Assembly: GCA_027625915.1 (NCBI GenBank)
Contig: JANTQA010000057.1
Span: 558,001 to 622,000 of the forward strand
DNA from: Anaeramoeba flamelloides
Lineage: Eukaryota; Metamonada; Anaeramoebidae
Direction of reading: 5' to 3'
Length of the DNA stretch: 64,000 bases
Shown: in pieces, positions 36,181-47,771 of the stretch
Layout of the letters: every line of letters begins with the position of its first letter
Position numbering within the stretch: position 1 is the stretch's first letter
The notes under the pieces: model-generated
The model's database searches: none
What the model was told of the DNA's origin: nothing
The model's input: the letters and a program-made list of their open reading frames with translations, nothing else
Translations under genes and position numbers: made by a program

Positions 36181-36786
36181 AGTTAATAAAAAAATCTTTT
36201 GTAAAAAATGGTTTGCCAATAAGCAAATTTTTTCAATTAGGGTTGTACAGTAGAATGTGAGGTGGGGAAGGATCTTTTTAGTTTGTGAAACTTTCTAACA
36301 GTTTTTTCATTTGAATTTTTTCTTTCTAGTCTTTAAACTATAAAGTTCTATGAAGAAGGAAAAAGGGAAAAAAGATTTTCTGTTTTATGGGAATAATTTT
36401 AATTTATAAAGTTTTGTTTGTTTGATTGGAAAGTTGATAGTCTTTTGTTAGTTGTTAGAAATGGGTAATTTTGAATAATACTGATTAATTTAAAAAAATT
36501 TTTTTTCGATATTTTTGAAAAATTGAAATTTTTTTAAGAGTGAAAATCCGGTTCACAACTTAGTACCTAAATGAAACCTGAAGTCAATTTTCCAATATCT
36601 TGAATTTTTCGGTTTTTATAGCCAAAAAGTGAAACTGACTGTACATTGAAAAATCAAAATTTAATCGTAAAAAAATTAGAGTTTTTTTTTTCAAAAAAAA
36701 AATATATTAAAAAAATTACTCAATTAAAAATTTAATTTTATTATCTTCATATTTTTTATAATTTTAAAATATCCAATAATTACTCA
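36181..36786. other. Region upstream of the PH-RhoGAP-SH3 gene
   Basis: This should hold the promoter of the minus-strand gene. A worn mariner-like MITE remnant lies at about 36548-36645: its right end AAAAGTGAAACTGACTG is followed by TA, while the left end is degraded. No gene was seen. Confidence 0.45.
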
Positions 36787-37057
36787 TTAGCTCAGCGGTA
36801 GAGCACCGAGATCTCAAAATTTGAAAAGTGTTTACAATCAGTTCCATTTTTAAGGCACAAACATGTAACGGAATTTAAGGTACAAAAAAAATCTCAAATT
36901 AAGGTACAAAATTCAGATTCTAGTAAAATAAATTGAAAAAAAAAAATTCCAAAATTTGTGCCTTAATTTGAGATTTTTTTGTGCCTTAAATTTCGTAGCG
37001 TGTTTGTGCCTTAAAAGTGGAACTGGCTGTAGCTATATTTCGATTCCCGGAAAGATC
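36787..37057 (+). pseudogene. tRNA-like A and B boxes split by a MITE (possible tRNA relic)
   Basis: TAGCTCAGCGGTAGAGC (36788-36804) is a textbook tRNA D arm with A box. TTTCGATTCCCGG (37038-37050) is a good B box. They are separated by about 30 bases plus a 195-bp MITE. After taking out the MITE and one TA the spacing is about 8 nt too long, the anticodon stem does not close and the acceptor halves do not pair. It may be a decayed tRNA, a tRNA-derived SINE, or chance. The bases after the D arm also match another dispersed repeat near 5.66 kb on the opposite strand. Confidence 0.3.
36835..37029. mobile_element. Mariner-like MITE, 195 bp, best-preserved copy
   Basis: It is flanked by TA on both sides (36833-36834 and 37030-37031). 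The ends are CAATCAGTTCCATTTTTAAG and AGTGGAACTGGCTG. Inner arms AATTTAAGGTACAAAAAAAA and TTTTTTTGTGCCTTAAATTT, and AAATCTCAAATTAAGGTACA with its inverse, make nearly the whole element one hairpin. Its higher arm identity suggests it is younger than the copies at 1371, 2480 and 5048. Confidence 0.85.
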
Positions 37058-37539
37058 AATTAAATTAGTAATTTTTTTTTTTTTTAAATTTATATATTTA
37101 TATATAATTTGTTCAATTAAAGTATATATGTTTTCTACCTGAATTTACCTTTAAATCTTTTCAAAATTTTTTTTTTCAAAAATTCAAATCTTCTTTAGGT
37201 ACCAAAATTCGGATAAATGCTGGTAACTAAGTAGTTTTTTTCTGTGTGGGGGGTAGAAGATTTTAAATTATTTATATATAGTAAAACCTACAATTAAAAA
37301 AAGTTTTTTTTTTTTTTTTTCAAAAAAAAACTTTAAAATTCTTTTTAATCTATGGGAGTCACTATATAAAAAATATAAAAAACAATATCAATTTTTCATT
37401 TTTTTGGGGCTCTTATATTTTTTTATTTATTGTCCAAAATAGTTGTTGTAAATCACTATTAAAAAATTTGTATATAAAAATCTATTTTGGGCAATATCTC
37501 GAAAAATAGACGTCCTAGAGACTTCTAAACACCAAAAAT

Positions 37540-38490
37540 CGAAATTTAAGTAAATTTTGAATTTGTTGAGCAATAAAAAAAATTTTTGATCCCAGTTTTA
37601 TATTTACTCTTGTGATGTGTCCCATCCAAAAATGAAAACTTCACTTTATTTTAAAGAATCAATCAAACTTTGATTGTTTAGAAATATGAGAAATGATGAG
37701 CTTTGTATTAGGGTCGATAATCCTAAAAGAAAGGCCTTAACAAACCATAAATTTCAAAAAAAAAAAAAAAAACTTAAAAAAAATTGTGTGCCCTTTTCAT
37801 TGGAATGTATGGTGTAAAATTCTTAATTTCTTAGCAAATTGGTATTGTTTGCAATAAGATTTTTTACTTGTAAATATATGAATTTTAAAAGAAAATACAA
37901 AGCCCCACTTTTTCTTTTAGTTAATTTGGAGTTTTAAATATTTTTTTTTTTTTGGAAATTAACTTTTTATTAAAAAATAAAAAAAAAACAAAAAATGTTT
38001 GTATGAAAAAATAAAAAATTATAAAATTAGAAAAAATGATCCGATCTAAAAATTGAAAATTTATTTTCAGAAAAATTCCTAACATAAAGCAGTAGTGCCA
38101 ATATAACAGGAAAATATGGCCATAATTAACATTTTTTATCAATTTACCTTTATTATTTTGAGATTATTTTTATTTTTATGTGTAAAAGGGAATTTGTTAA
38201 AAAGAAGTATGAAAATTTTTTCTAGATAAAAATGTAACAGAAAAGAAGTTTTAAATTAAAAAAAAAACAATGATAATTTTGAAGTTTGGAATAATATTAA
38301 AGGGGATAAGTTTATATTGATTTCTCTCATCATTTTCCAAAAAAAAAAAAATTGCTTTTCTGTAATCTTTTGAATAAATCTTGCTTATTGTTTGTTTGTA
38401 AAATAATTTTTTTTGATAAATAATTGATTTAGAATTTGTTATTGTAAGAACTCTAGTTACAGCATAAATTCGTTTCATTCTATTCAATTT
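37540..38490 (-). mobile_element. LINE reverse-transcriptase fossil (copy of the 57-59 kb element)
   Basis: About 37600-38080 aligns closely with 57545-58000. Shared landmarks include GATTGTTTAGAAATA, AAACCATAAATTTC, AGATTTTTTACTTGTAAAT and GAATTTTAAAAGAAAATACA. On the minus strand, 38251-38487 reads ERNQYKLIPFNIIPNFKII, which fits the NYRPIS fingers box of non-LTR reverse transcriptases. The frame is broken elsewhere, so it cannot encode an intact protein. Confidence 0.6.
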
Positions 38491-39219
38491 CCAAAAAAAA
38501 AAAAAAAAAATTGTTCTTTAATTTTTCTTCAACAATCTAACCTTTCTTTTCTTTTCTTTTCTTTTCTTATCTTATCTTTTCTTTTAGAAAAAATTTCAAC
38601 TTGAGTTTTATTGTGTTTGGAAATTTTCTTATATTAGTAAATCTTGCAATGATAAATTGCTCCCCTTTTTAATTATCTCAATTGTTGATCCATTTAATTC
38701 GAAACATAGATTACTGTTTTTTCATTCTTGAAAAAATAATAAAAAATAAATTTCAAAATATCCAATTTCTACTTTTAAACTCAAACTACTGCTATAACTC
38801 ATTCAATATGTTCTATTTCTTCAATAAATTTTGGCTTGTACGACTGAAAAAGAGTTTACTTTTCTATATCTGTTTTGAAATACTCACAAAAATTTAAAAG
38901 CTTATTTTATAAAAAAAAATTGGAAAAAAAAAAAAAATATCCTAATAAAAATAAATTTTATTAATTTTTTAAAAAAAAAAAAAAAAAAGAATTTTGAAAA
39001 AAAAATTAATAAAAAAATAAATAAAGATTAAAAAAAAAGGTATTATTTTAAATAGTTAAAGTATAAAGCGAAATCAAAGCCTTTATTGGCCACTTTATAC
39101 ATGAATTAATATCTATTTATTTATAAAAACAGTGTGATTTTGTATTGAATAAAAATTAAAAATCAATTAATAATCTAGAAATATTTTAATTTCTAAAAAG
39201 GAAATAATAAAAAATATTT
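38491..39219. other. AT-rich stretch downstream of the acyltransferase gene
   Basis: It contains a (CTTTT)n tract at about 38537-38585 and long A runs near 38.93-39.03 kb. No gene was recognised. The 71-codon plus-strand frame at 38682-38897 has no domain. Confidence 0.5.
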
Positions 39220-41785
39220 TTAACATTTTAGTTGATCTGTTGATTTTCTATTATAAACATTACTTAAAATTTCAATTTGTTGATGAATGGTTTTTTTTTT
39301 CTTTTTTTTTTCATCTGCCTCCTCACTGTCTTGAATTTCAATATAATTTTTTTTTGGGAACTTAATGTTATCTAGTTGATATTTTTCTCTTAGATATTGG
39401 CCCATGTATTTTTTTGTTTTTTCAATGAACCTACTTGACAAATGGACATGTTTTAAATAGCCATCCCAATTAACATTTTTTAGTTTTGCCTTTTTAGAAA
39501 TTTTTTTTTTTGTGCGTAGAGCAAATTGTATTGGTGTTTCGTTCTCTCTGATTGTGATTGGGTCCATAAAGTAAATGTCTACAATTAATGACCAAGAGCA
39601 CATTAATTTTATTAAATATGTTAAAAACAGATTTTTTTTTGAATTCCAAAACCCATCTACAAATATTTTGTTATATTTGATTGCCACAGGTATAATCTTG
39701 GCGCCAGTTTCAAATGCACCCTTTTTGAACATGACACAATATTCGTTGTTTATACATGTACCCTCTGGGAAAATTAACATTGGAAGTGTTGATGTCTTGA
39801 GATGTGTTTTGATTTTTTCCACAATGTTTCCACGATTTTTTTGGCCCCCCCTCTGGAACCAAATAGGCTCGAGGACATGTAAGATCTTGTGTTGGATAAA
39901 CCCAAATACTCCACCATGGTTTTGGCCAACCACAGAGCATAATTGTTTGTTAAAGATTAAAAGGGCATCAATGGGGGATGTGTGATTCGCAACAACAATT
40001 GTGTTTGAAAGGTCCTTGGGGATATTTCCATGATAACTATATTTGATTGTATGAATATAATTTTATACAGTTATAATTATTAAGTATTCGAATATTTGAA
40101 TTAAAAAAATTAAGAAATTTTCATTAATTTAACTTTTTTTTATTTCTTTTGTTTTAATAACCCATATAATAGTTTATTGTCAAATAATATGAAATAGAAA
40201 ATAGACTTTACTTTTAAAAGTATGTCCTAAAATTTTCAAATTCAGTACTATAACAGTTTAACTGTCCGAACAAGACTTTTATTGTTTTTTGTATTTTTCA
40301 AATTTCTTGAACTAAATTCTATTAGAAAATTTGTTCTTTTCAAACCTCAATTTTTAAAATTATTTTCACATTTCATCTCTCTTATCTCTTTTTTTATCCT
40401 TATCAAATTAGTATTTACATAGTTTGAATACAAATTTATCATTAGAGAAAAAAAGTTAAACGAGAAAAAAAAAGTTCTAGATGATTTTTAATTTGGAGCC
40501 TTGCTAGAACGACAGAAATGTAATAGTAAGATCAAATTGTTAAAAAATACAAAATAAATAATTTAAAGACAAAACGGAGGATTAAAACAGAAAAAATTTA
40601 GTTGTTCTAATACTATCTTTTTTAGTATGGGGTTTTTATTTAATTGATAAATCTATTATTAAAAATTTGTTGAAACATTTGATAATTTTTCTGTTCTCCC
40701 AAACTACTCTTCTGAATTCTGGAAAAGTTTAATGCAAACAAGAGGAAGTAAAAACTCTTCTGTTAAATAATAAAAAAAAAAAAAAGTTGTCCAATTTTGC
40801 GATAAATTATTAATCGAATCAAAAAATCTAAAATTCAGATACTTCTTCAATGAAGTACCTTTAAAAAATGTACCAAGATCTTTTAAGTGAGGTGAAAAAA
40901 AATTGTCAAATTCATTGGGGGTTATCAAGAAGACAAAATAAATTATCACTTTTTTTCACTGGAAACAGTTAGTACTGAAGAACCACAGGTTTTGGTTTTG
41001 TTTGGTTTTCAAGTAGACTGCTTTTTAATCACTTTCTTAATCTTTTTTTTTACCAGAGCGAAAACAAAATGAAAAATCAAATGGAATTTCTCCCTGTTTC
41101 TCAGTTTTTCTTCCAAAATCAAAAAGTAAATGAAAAATTCTAAAAAGTCAAAATGAAAGACAAACCTTATCACACCAAACCAAGAAAGGATCATTAAATG
41201 TGAATAGTATCGTACTGTGAACCTTAGTAATTTATTTTTCCACTTCTTGTTCGTAATTAATAATGAAATGAAAGCAAACAAAGCAGAACTTAACATACCA
41301 AAAGTAAAAATTGCAAACCGTAGTGGGAAAAGGACAAAGTATCTAAGGATCGCCCCCAATACCCAAAAAATGAACAAGTACCATACAAAATTCCAATTCT
41401 TTTTTTTCTTTTCGCTCATGATGTCCATAAAGTTATCGGAAACGATGCTTTGCATCCCTTGTTTCAATAGCGCGGTTGCTTCCAATAAGTCCCCTTCGAT
41501 CCCGTCATTGGGGTCTTTACGAAGTAACCTTCTGACAATGTGCGAGGAACCCTTGTTTTCGAATCGCTTTTGCAACCTTTGGATGTCCGACTCATCGGGA
41601 TCATCAAAGTTTGTTCCAAATTTGACGGCTCGGTGCTTGGGGAACATCGTTTCCAAAGAGAACGAGGGGCTTCTTTTCATCGAATAATCAGTGCTTTCAG
41701 ATGCATCACTGGAGGACAAAAATGAATCGTCTGTGTATCTTGAGTATGACAGATCAGAACTAAAATCTTGACTCGATTTCTTCAT
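39220..41785 (-). CDS. Glycerol-3-phosphate acyltransferase, GPAT3/4 type (2 exons)
   Basis: This ER membrane enzyme would transfer an acyl group from acyl-CoA to the sn-1 position of glycerol 3-phosphate, the first step of glycerolipid synthesis. Exons 41166-41785 and 39220-40036 join (donor AAG|GTTTGT, acceptor ATATAG|T) to 478 residues, close to the roughly 450 of animal GPAT4. The N terminus is a Ser-rich cytosolic segment. Two hydrophobic helices lie at about 134-150 and 155-178. The acyltransferase motifs follow in order: NHTSPID with His225 and Asp230 (HX4D), VGQNHGGVFGFIQH, WFQRG, FPEGTCINN (296-304), FKKGAFE, VAIKY and GFWNSKK. NWDGYLKH matches the C-terminal GPAT3/4 block. Its highly specific motifs make the GPAT3/4 subfamily likelier than a lysophosphatidic acid acyltransferase. 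The 1129-bp intron falls just before HX4D. The ATG at 41785 opens the frame. Confidence 0.93.
40037..41165 (-). other. Acyltransferase intron (1129 bp)
   Basis: Phase 2 donor AG and acceptor T together make a Ser codon between SWFGVI and YHGNIPKD, matching the family alignment ahead of the HX4D block. No repeat match or gene was recognised inside. Confidence 0.88.
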
Positions 41786-44699
41786 CAGAGTTGTGTATGT
41801 TTTTTAAAAAATTAATTAAATATTATTTTGCAAATGTAAAGAAAGAGTTGAAGAATGTCCAAATCGTTTTTTGTGGTCAATAATAATAGATCTAAATTAT
41901 TATATATCGAAAAAAAAATAAATTTATCCAAACAAAATACTCCATTCTAAAGTTTTTTCGTTTTTTTGAAAAATGTTTTTTTTTTTACATTTTTTTGTTC
42001 TTTTGTGACAGCGAATTGTAAAAATTTGTTACAAATTATGTTTGGAAAATCTATTCTTGACTCATACACTTGATTGGGGGCTGTGAGCGAGTAATGTAAA
42101 GTTACTATAGGTTGATTGTGACTTTTCAAATCTTTTATTTACAGACCCAATAAAAGTGTCTCGACCAAATGATTACAGGGTTGGTTTCCATTGCTTTTTG
42201 GGTTTTTTATCAGAAAGAATAATTTTTTCAAAATTTCTGATTTTGATTTGAAAAAAAGTTATTTTTTTACTCATTTTATTTTTTTTGATTAAAAAGATTT
42301 TATTCATATCATATCTCAAAAAGGGGTTTCTTGATGATTAACAACTTTTTAGAAATTAATTGATTTTTTTGCCTGAAATATTGATCAAAGTTTTTTTTTT
42401 TTTTTTAGATACTCAACTTCCAGTAACACAAAAAGTATATCTCTTTTGATGAAATTTTGATGAAAATATTACAATTGTTTTTATTTTTGCTTAGTTGTAT
42501 TTTTTTTCTTGGGGAATTTCGAGAAACTTTTTCAAAAAAAACTGACTCTTTTACTTGTAGTATTTGAGAGTTTGGAAAAAAAGGGATTTAATTAAGGAGA
42601 AAAAAAAGTTGTTTTCAAAAATGCTTGAAAAAAAATCTTTTTTATTAGAAACGAAAATAGAAGAGTAGATGTTAAAAAACGGGCTTTGAACGAATTTTGA
42701 TATTTGTTGTGTTAAATCATAGTCAGCAATTATTCTGGTATTGTTGCATTTTTTCATCGAAATTAAAAAACAATACAATCTTTGATTAGTTTCTCAGTTG
42801 TCACCCAAACCAAGTTCTTCTGAATTTAGAATGGAAACAATTGTCAAAATGAGTTTGTTTGGTGACAATTAGTAATTTTAGTAACTAATAATCGAAATCT
42901 ACAATCAGACAATGTCAAAATGGTTATCTTTTTTCAATAAAGGAATCTTAGTTTTGTTTACATTTGTTAGTTTACCAATAAATTATTAATAAACCATAGT
43001 GAAAAGCAATAAACTAACAAATAAAGAGAAAACAAATTACAATCAGTTTCTTTGTAAAAGAAAAAAGGAAAATGAAATTGAATTTTTTTCTATATTTGTT
43101 TTCCAAACACCCTCACACGTATTATTTCAGACTCAACCATTACATTCTAAAAATCTTCAAAATTTTTTCAGTTCAAAACAAAGTATGAAAAAAACAATTT
43201 TCTCGTTTTTCTTAAGAAATCTTTAATAAAAGTTAATCTCCGGTTTAGTCACAAATCCTGTATTATTTTTTAAGGTAGCACATAATATTAAAAAGTAATA
43301 ACACACAAACAAGAATTCAGATAAAGTAGCGATTGTTCTGAATTTAATTCCAACATAAAGCTGATTGATCGAAAATTCAAATAAAAAATCAAAAAGTTTT
43401 TTATTATTGCTAAATAGGAGAGATGCCGTTCAGCAAAATTACCGTCTCTTTTCACCCTTTAGGTTTTTTTTTAATTTTTGAAATAAAAAGTCAATTTATA
43501 AAAAAATTTCTTTTTATATTTAAAATTTATAAAAAAAAACCTAGGCACCTAACGTCACTCTACAATACTCCCCAGAATGGGGCGACACTTTTGGAAATAT
43601 TGAATCTTTTTTTAGAGTTTTATTCCAGTTATAATACAAGCAAGATTGGAGTTAGATGGATGGATTTTTTCTTAATAAATTAAAAGACATTTTACTGCCG
43701 TTCTAAGACTACTATGAATTTTTTTCAATATCTAATTCTGATTCAAAGGTAGATCTTTAACAAGTTGAATATAAGAATAAACAAGCCCATTTTGAAGTTT
43801 TTTTTTCACAAACGAGTTAATAATAAAATATAATCTTTTGATATGTTCATAAAAAATTCTTTTTCTTTAAGGGTAAATTTCATGTGGTTTCTCAAAGAAT
43901 TTTTGATGTTGAAATTTACTCGACATTCTGAAAATTTATTTTTTGATAATCAGATCTGAAAATTCATGAATTTTAACACATTAAAGAACTTAATTTTTCG
44001 ATACCAGATTTCTTATTATTATTTTCAACTTTCTAATAATTGATATCAATATCAAAATTTGACATCTCAAAAATTCAACAGTAGATTTGGTAAGATTGTA
44101 TTATTTTTTTAAACTTAAGAGGGGAAAAACTAAAAGCAATGAGTGAAATTTAACAAAATAGCCAAACTAAAACACAAATTAATCAGAAGTTTTATTTTAC
44201 AAGAAGAGTGTTTCGGGAGTTATTGGGTATCGACTTTTATTTGAATTATATTGAAAATTCTAGAATAATGACATAATAATACTCATTTTAAGTAATGATT
44301 TATTTGGTAGAATTTGATTCTAGTCAAAGGTAAAAATACACTTTCACAATTAATCAGAGATTTGTAAATAAATTTTGGTTGTGAATTCACTATTACCCCC
44401 TTTAAATATCAATACTTTTAATTATACAAAAAAAAATTTCTCATTCACAATTTCATAAATTAAACGCATTCACCCAAAAGAAGTCTCATTAAGAAAAAAA
44501 ATAAATACCGAAAAAAGATTCTATTGGAGTATTTCAAAGTTTACTTTTCTCATTTACCAAGGAGAAATTATTGCTTGCCTCTGGAAAAAAAAAAAAAAAT
44601 GTTCCTGATAAATATCTTAACTACTTGAAGAATCGAGAATAGTTTGGTACCAATAATTTATATACAAAAGGATTTAGATTTATGATGGTAAAGTATATA
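41786..44699. other. Region upstream of the acyltransferase gene
   Basis: The promoter of the acyltransferase should lie in the left part. A 60-codon minus-strand frame at 41947-42129 has fairly ordinary amino-acid composition but no domain. A foldback-repeat fragment lies at about 43455-43575, with AAACCTAGGCACCTAACGTC. Otherwise AT-rich and unassigned. Confidence 0.45.
43455..43575. repeat. Foldback-repeat fragment
   Basis: AGGTTTTTTTTTAATTTTTG, an AAATAAAAAG...CTTTTTATATTTAAAATTT hairpin and AAAAACCTAGGCACCTAACG show the modular family seen at 31-34 kb and 51 kb. Confidence 0.55.
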
Positions 44700-45330
44700 A
44701 GGTATTCCTAAAAAAGCGTGGAATTTTTTTTGTTATCTTTCATAAAAAATCATCTTTGTTTGTGAAGGTATTTGTTAATTGACAATACCAAATTAAGTTA
44801 ATTATTAATACCGATTGAATCAATAACCGAGGTATTGATTTCGAAATATGCCCATTTAAATATTTTCCAAAACCAAAAAAAAAAAAAAAATCACCATTTT
44901 TGGAAAAAACAATGTACGACCAATTTTAATAAAAAACTATAAGTCAATGTAAAAAATACAAATGATTTTTGAAACAGCCGAAGGCATTTATATGCTTACA
45001 ATTCTATTTGAAAATTTTATTGTGGATAAACATGTTCTGAAAACGATTTTTTTTATCAAAAAGAAAATAATTTACACCAATTTCCACCCGAAAAAAATAT
45101 CAGATATAATCGATGCCAGAAAATTTAATAATATTTATTTAGGTAATACAATAATAATAAACAAATTGTATTATTACCAAGAATCAATAAATGGTTTTTG
45201 GTGATGTTGTATATTTTAATATCTTTTTGAACATTGGGCTTAATAAATATATTGTAAAATAAATTTGCCCCACTTTTTTGGAAATAGTTTATATTTATTT
45301 GACCCGAATAAATCCAAATTAATTCGTTTA
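44700..45330 (+). repeat. Coding-like dispersed repeat, copy 1
   Basis: It shares order and strand with about 45640-46200 and is the inverse of about 63000-63900. Common landmarks are TTGAATCAAT, the A run before ACAATGTACGACC, the AAGAAAATAATTTACACCAA block (AAAACAATCAATAG... in copy 2), AACAAATTG(T/A)ATTATTA, and AATTTGCCCCACTTTTTTGG. The plus strand has an 80-codon frame with KKIIYTNFHPKKISDIIDA and NKLYYYQESINGFW, then INLPHFFGNSL in another frame. This suggests the decayed open frame of a transposable element I cannot name. Confidence 0.6.
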
Positions 45331-45639
45331 CAATAAAAAATAAAATAAAAAAAATCAAATTTTTATTTTTCAGTTTATTTTTTAATCTCGTTGATTCTTT
45401 AATTACAACATTTGAATTAAGGGGAGAATTAATAAAGTTTTCTAACGTCCTTGGAAATATCTAATAATCAAAATTTAGATTTAAAATTATATAAATTCAT
45501 TTTTAAACTGCTTATTATTATTATTTTTAATTCTACAAAATATCACAATACAATTTATTAAATTCTTATAATATATAATAAATTTTCCAAAAAAAAAAAA
45601 AAAAAATAGGATTTTTTGTTACATTTCATTATATTTCCT

Positions 45640-46200
45640 CATTGGTAGTGGAGATGTCACATAATATACAATAGTAAATAAAGTTAAATATTAATATTTA
45701 TTGAATCAATGACGATGGTATTTATTTCAAAATAGGTTGGTTGTAATATTTCAAAAAAATGGAAAAAAAAAAAAAAAAAAATTTTTTTTTAGAGAAAACA
45801 ATGTAAAACCAAATTTAATAAAAAAACTGGAAATAAGACAAGGGCACAAAAAAATTTTTAAATAATAAAATATATTTATATTTTTTCCATTTAATTTTAA
45901 AATTTATGGAGATTAAATATGTTAAGAAAACGATTTTACAGATCAAAAAGAAAACAATCAATAGTTAATTTCACCCCTTAAAAATTATCATACCAAATCA
46001 AGATAGGAAAACTTAATTTATTTTATTTATGCCCTCTCATACCCACAAACAAATTGAATTATTATCAAGGATTTATAAATATTTGTTAATGATTTTGTAC
46101 ATTTAAATATTTTTATTACCATTGGGTTGAATAATATATTTTTTTCCAATAAATTTACTCAACTTTTTTGGAAATAACTTATTATACTTTAAGATAATTT
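45640..46200 (+). repeat. Coding-like dispersed repeat, copy 2
   Basis: A tandem-adjacent, more decayed copy of 44700-45330. It keeps TTGAATCAATGACGATGGTA, ACAATGTAAAACCAA, ACAAATTGAATTATTATCAA and the AAATTTACTCAACTTTTTTG end. No open frame remains. Confidence 0.55.
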
Positions 46201-47771
46201 TCTAAGAAGCAATGGAATAATCTAACCCTAAAATTTTATATTTTGAAATTAGTAACAATTTAGATAATTTCTGGATATGTGGGTTTTTTTTTTTTTACTT
46301 TTTAATTTGTTTTTATTAACAAAAAAAGTAACTATAATTGTATCATAAATTCTATGAGTTTGTAAATAAAAATACAACACCATAAGAAAAAGCTTTAAAG
46401 AAATTAAAAAAATAGAATATTTTATAGTGATATATTCAAATAATTTATTTTAATTATAAAAGTTCATTAAATATATTCAGAATAATTGCAAAACAATATC
46501 ATTTAACCATTGCAATTCCAAAGACATTTAAATAAATTATGAAAAAGATATAATTAAAGATCGAATTTTATTTTTTCTCATTTTTTCACTGATAAATTTT
46601 CTTAATATTAGGTAGAAGAGTCTTGAAGTAAAAAGATCAAATTATTAAACGTCAATATTGATATACACTGAATGGATATAAGATAAATTTCAAAAATAGG
46701 GGCATATTTTTCATTAGGAAAAAAATTTTTTTTATTAATTTTTTTTTTTATTTGAATAATAATGCCTTTTACGAAATTATTTAAAGATAATATCCAATAT
46801 AGATTCATAAAAAAAATATAGGGTAATCATTTTATTTTTTGAAAGACAAATGAAAAAAGAAAAAATTATAAAAAAAAAGTTTGCCACTAATTTTGAAATT
46901 TGGCTTATATAGATAACTTGAAAAAAATACCAAATAGAGATAAACAATATCAAGTGTTAAAATAAATGAGATAAAGGTACAAAAAAACAAATTAAACCAA
47001 TTAAAAAACATTCCTCCAAACAAATAACCTATTATCATTTGTCGAAATAGACTAAACTAAAGAAAATTATTGCAACTGTTATTTAGGAATTCTTAAATAA
47101 AACAAATACCTTTTTTTTTTTTTCTAGATTATTTTCATATACATCAGTTCTAAACCATCGTAAAAAATGTAAATTTCCATTTTTTGTTAATTTTTTTGTT
47201 TTGCTTTTTAATAGTAAATATAATTTGGAAATCCCTATCCAACAAATTATCGAAATTCAAGATTTTGGGTTTAAATTCCCCTTTTAGAAATTGGTGGAAG
47301 AGAATATTTAGACCCTCGTTTAGACTTCTTCAATAATGAGAAATGATATTATTATTTTATGATAAGATTTTATATATTTTTCTAATTCTCTTTTTTTATT
47401 TTGATAAATTTTATTCATCCACTTTTTTTTTATCAATAATGAAATCAAATAATTTGACCACAGTTAAAAAATTTATTACTCAAAATACTTGATTCACTTT
47501 TTTATGAGATTTAAGAAACGTTTTTCAAACTTGTAAACTCTACTTTTTCAGAATTGAATCATTTTTATTATTGATTTTAAATTGCTGTATAACCAAACAA
47601 AAAAATAAATAATTTAGAAATTCAAGAATGCAAATTTTATTTAATTTGTTAAAAAAAAAATTATCTCTTGATTTTTATTTATTTAATTTAAAAAACAGAA
47701 TTTAAAATTTAAAAAAAAAAAAATTGAAAATTTTAAATAAAATAAAAATGATTTTGATTAAATTTTTGAAA
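46201..47771. other. AT-rich stretch downstream of the PTEN-like gene
   Basis: About 46570-47050 shows a weak relative of the repeat at 49.1 kb (TTTTTTCACTGATAAATTTT, CATTCCTCCAAACAAATAAC). No gene was recognised. The small Phe-rich minus-strand frames come from the repeat. Confidence 0.4.
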
